Source: G039029935 sp039029935 (GTDB lineage Bacteria > Chloroflexota > Anaerolineae > Caldilineales > Caldilineaceae). Taken from it: a DNA stretch of 6,577 nucleotides. Shown in pieces: positions 5,225-6,577 of the stretch. The stretch spans positions 1 through 6,577 of the forward strand of contig JBCCFC010000787.1 in assembly GCA_039029935.1 (NCBI GenBank), in the 5' to 3' direction. The position numbers were made by a program, and so were the translations under genes. Numbering within the stretch: the first letter of the stretch is position 1; the number at the start of each line of letters is the position of its first letter. Under the pieces are notes generated by a model. The model searched no databases, was not told the DNA's origin, and saw only the letters and a program-made list of their open reading frames with translations.

Positions 5225-6361
5225 TCAAAGACAAACCTGCTCAATCAATCGACCATAGACCTCAACCGCCCGTTCCAACTGGCCTACGTCCACCCATTCA
5301 CCAATCGTGTGCGCCTGCGCAATATTGCCCGGTCCCATCACGACAGTTTGTGCATAGTCCTGATAAACAACCGCTTCTGTGCCAAAGGGAACTGTTTTCC
5401 CCCTGGCAACACCACTGGCTGCACAGGCCAACTTCACAACGTCAGCATCACGCTCAACATAGAACGGCCCACTGGTTTTGGTCGATACCTCCAGATTATA
5501 TTTGGCAGCGCGTTCCATAATCATGCCCACGGCGATGTCAATGTTATCATTGGGCATCCGTCGCAGCGATAACCGACACTGTGTACGCGCAGCAGTGACA
5601 TTGGAGGCTGTGCCACCATCGTTCAGCACCATATTAAAACCGTTGGTGGGTGGTGTAAACTCGTCATTTTGAAAGCGTTTATCTTCCATAAAAATAGTGC
5701 GCAATTCGGCCATCTCTGCCAAAAAAGGTGCAATCAGAAAATTGGACGACGTTCCCTTCTCGGTGCTGGTATGTGCCGAAACACCATGCGCCACGACACT
5801 GACGTGTGTCCCGCCCTTGTGTGCATACACTGGCTCCATCTCGGTTGGCTCACAGACAATCACATAATCCGGCCACCCTTCGGCCAACAGTTTGGATTCC
5901 TCAACCACCTGTTTGGCCCCGCCGTAGCCTTGCTCTTCATCTGCCGTGACGATGACATAAATTGGACAATTTAATTGTGCGGCATCCACCTGCGCCCCAG
6001 CGATAATGCTTGCAGCCACTGGTCCCTTCATGTCACAACTGCCACGCCCGATAATGCGTCCATTCTCCTGTATTGGTGTGAAAGGTTCCCAATACACTCC
6101 ATCCCCTGGTGTACCTGGAGGAACCGTGTCTGAATGCCCAAAAAAGCCAATGCCACCTTTCTTCCCTGTTTTGATCTCACCTTTTTTTCCAATCAGGCTG
6201 ACCTTGCGCTCGTTATTATCGTCACGGTACTCCACCCACTCGACCATAAAGCCCGCCGTTTCCATTTCGGTTTTCAAAAATTCCGAAATCGCCACATTGT
6301 TTTGATAACTTGGCGAGGGCATGGCAACCAGTTCTTGCGTTAATTTAACTACGTTATTCAT
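5225..6361 (-). CDS. M20-family metallopeptidase, ArgE/DapE type (acetylornithine deacetylase-like)
   Basis: This intact 378-residue cytosolic hydrolase should need two zinc ions and cleave an N-acyl amino acid amide. The expected M20 sites are present: GHSDTVP with H76 and D78, GRGSCDMKG with bridging D110, TADEEQG with catalytic E142 and metal ligand E143, CEPT with E171, and AQAHTIGEW with H351 near the end. A lid/dimerisation domain lies at roughly 183-295 (from HKGGTHVSVVAHG to the residues before SGPFYVERD). CEPTEMEPVYAHKG and MGPGNIAQAH resemble ArgE more than carboxypeptidase G2, and the length fits ArgE (about 383). No other arginine genes are nearby, so succinyl-diaminopimelate, N-acetyl-citrulline or dipeptide substrates remain possible. 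The start is ATG 6361; the ribosome binding site is weak (AAAG about ten bases upstream). It converges on the DinB operon and is probably transcribed alone. Confidence 0.93.
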   Translation of the reverse strand: MNNVVKLTQELVAMPSPSYQNNVAISEFLKTEMETAGFMVEWVEYRDDNNERKVSLIGKKGEIKTGKKGGIGFFGHSDTVPPGTPGDGVYWEPFTPIQENGRIIGRGSCDMKGPVAASIIAGAQVDAAQLNCPIYVIVTADEEQGYGGAKQVVEESKLLAEGWPDYVIVCEPTEMEPVYAHKGGTHVSVVAHGVSAHTSTEKGTSSNFLIAPFLAEMAELRTIFMEDKRFQNDEFTPPTNGFNMVLNDGGTASNVTAARTQCRLSLRRMPNDNIDIAVGMIMERAAKYNLEVSTKTSGPFYVERDADVVKLACAASGVARGKTVPFGTEAVVYQDYAQTVVMGPGNIAQAHTIGEWVDVGQLERAVEVYGRLIEQVCL

Positions 6362-6420
6362 AATGATTAATCTTTGTTATGGTATCCATTCAACAGACAA
6401 TAATGTTCTCTTACAAAAAG

Positions 6421-6437
6421 AGATTTCCCAGAAATCT
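6421..6437. promoter_or_regulatory. Inverted repeat near the M20 gene start site, candidate operator
   Basis: AGATTTC (6421-6427) and GAAATCT (6431-6437) form a perfect 7-bp inverted repeat around CCA, about 60 bases upstream of the M20 start codon. It would overlap the transcription start predicted from the promoter at 6470-6442, where a repressor commonly binds. It does not resemble an ArgR box. Confidence 0.3.
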
Positions 6438-6441
6438 TGAT

Positions 6442-6470
6442 AAGATATAACTCGTAGCGAACTTTGTTAA
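6442..6470 (-). promoter_or_regulatory. Candidate promoter for the M20 gene
   Basis: On the minus strand TTAACA (6470-6465, five of six to the -35 consensus) and TATCTT (6447-6442, four of six to the -10) are 17 bases apart. This predicts a start near 6435 and a leader of about 75 bases. The rest of the right end (6471-6577) shows no gene, RNA or repeat that I can support. Confidence 0.35.
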
Positions 6471-6577
6471 AATCGGCAAAAGCAAGTGTAAGAAAGAAAC
6501 TTGTATTTTCGTCACACGGAAAAGCTGGCTGAGCTTAGAAATTCCATTTTGCTTGTGGTGATGCCACAGGATGAGAC

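Noticed and set aside
6410..6577. Minus-strand frame open to the window edge
   Set aside because: There is no start codon, the composition is not protein-like, and it overlaps the candidate M20 promoter.

Overview
The window looks like a bacterial chromosome segment of moderate GC content, and gene starts carry clear AAGGAG-type ribosome binding sites. The protein families present (a SorC regulator, an UlaG-type lactonase, a family 1 sugar-binding protein, a PhyH oxygenase, DinB and VOC proteins, and an M20 peptidase) recur together in Chloroflexota and some Firmicutes. I lean towards Chloroflexota, but only weakly, because no rRNA or lineage marker is present.

Left part (1-3465): a decayed sugar or sugar-acid cluster. 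On the minus strand an ulaG-like lactonase gene (1841 to about 904) has a one-base frameshift and has lost its C-terminus. It runs in frame into an ABC solute-binding protein (903 leftward) that has an in-frame TAG, a second one-base frameshift and probably an internal deletion. Divergently, on the plus strand, come the two ends of a phytanoyl-CoA dioxygenase gene (2123-2450) with its middle missing. Next is a SorC-family regulator (2587-3465) whose sugar-binding domain is readable but whose DNA-binding half is spread over several frames. The 281-base divergent intergenic region holds a candidate promoter, a near-perfect palindrome and a tandem 9-mer. An 81-base segment with imperfect inverted ends lies just upstream of the regulator.

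The extreme left end (1-237) is a perfect 103-base inverted repeat around a 31-base spacer. The solute-binding-protein-like reading frame runs across the left arm and the spacer but not back into the right arm. This suggests a fold-back chimera at the contig end rather than native structure.

Right part (3540-6361): all genes are intact. A plus-strand group encodes a small P-loop kinase, a VOC/glyoxalase-fold protein that overlaps it, a DinB-family four-helix protein, and a 28-residue cysteine-rich peptide with a bacterial-metallothionein-like CxCxxCxC motif and its own ribosome binding site. A hairpin lies between this group and a convergent minus-strand ArgE/DapE-family M20 deacylase. VOC and DinB families both include thiol transferases and resistance proteins. 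The plus-strand group may therefore be a small stress or detoxification operon, but that is inference.

The contrast between the broken left cluster and the clean right genes argues for local gene decay of a linked pathway rather than uniformly poor sequence. The fold-back end shows, however, that some assembly or amplification artefact is also present.
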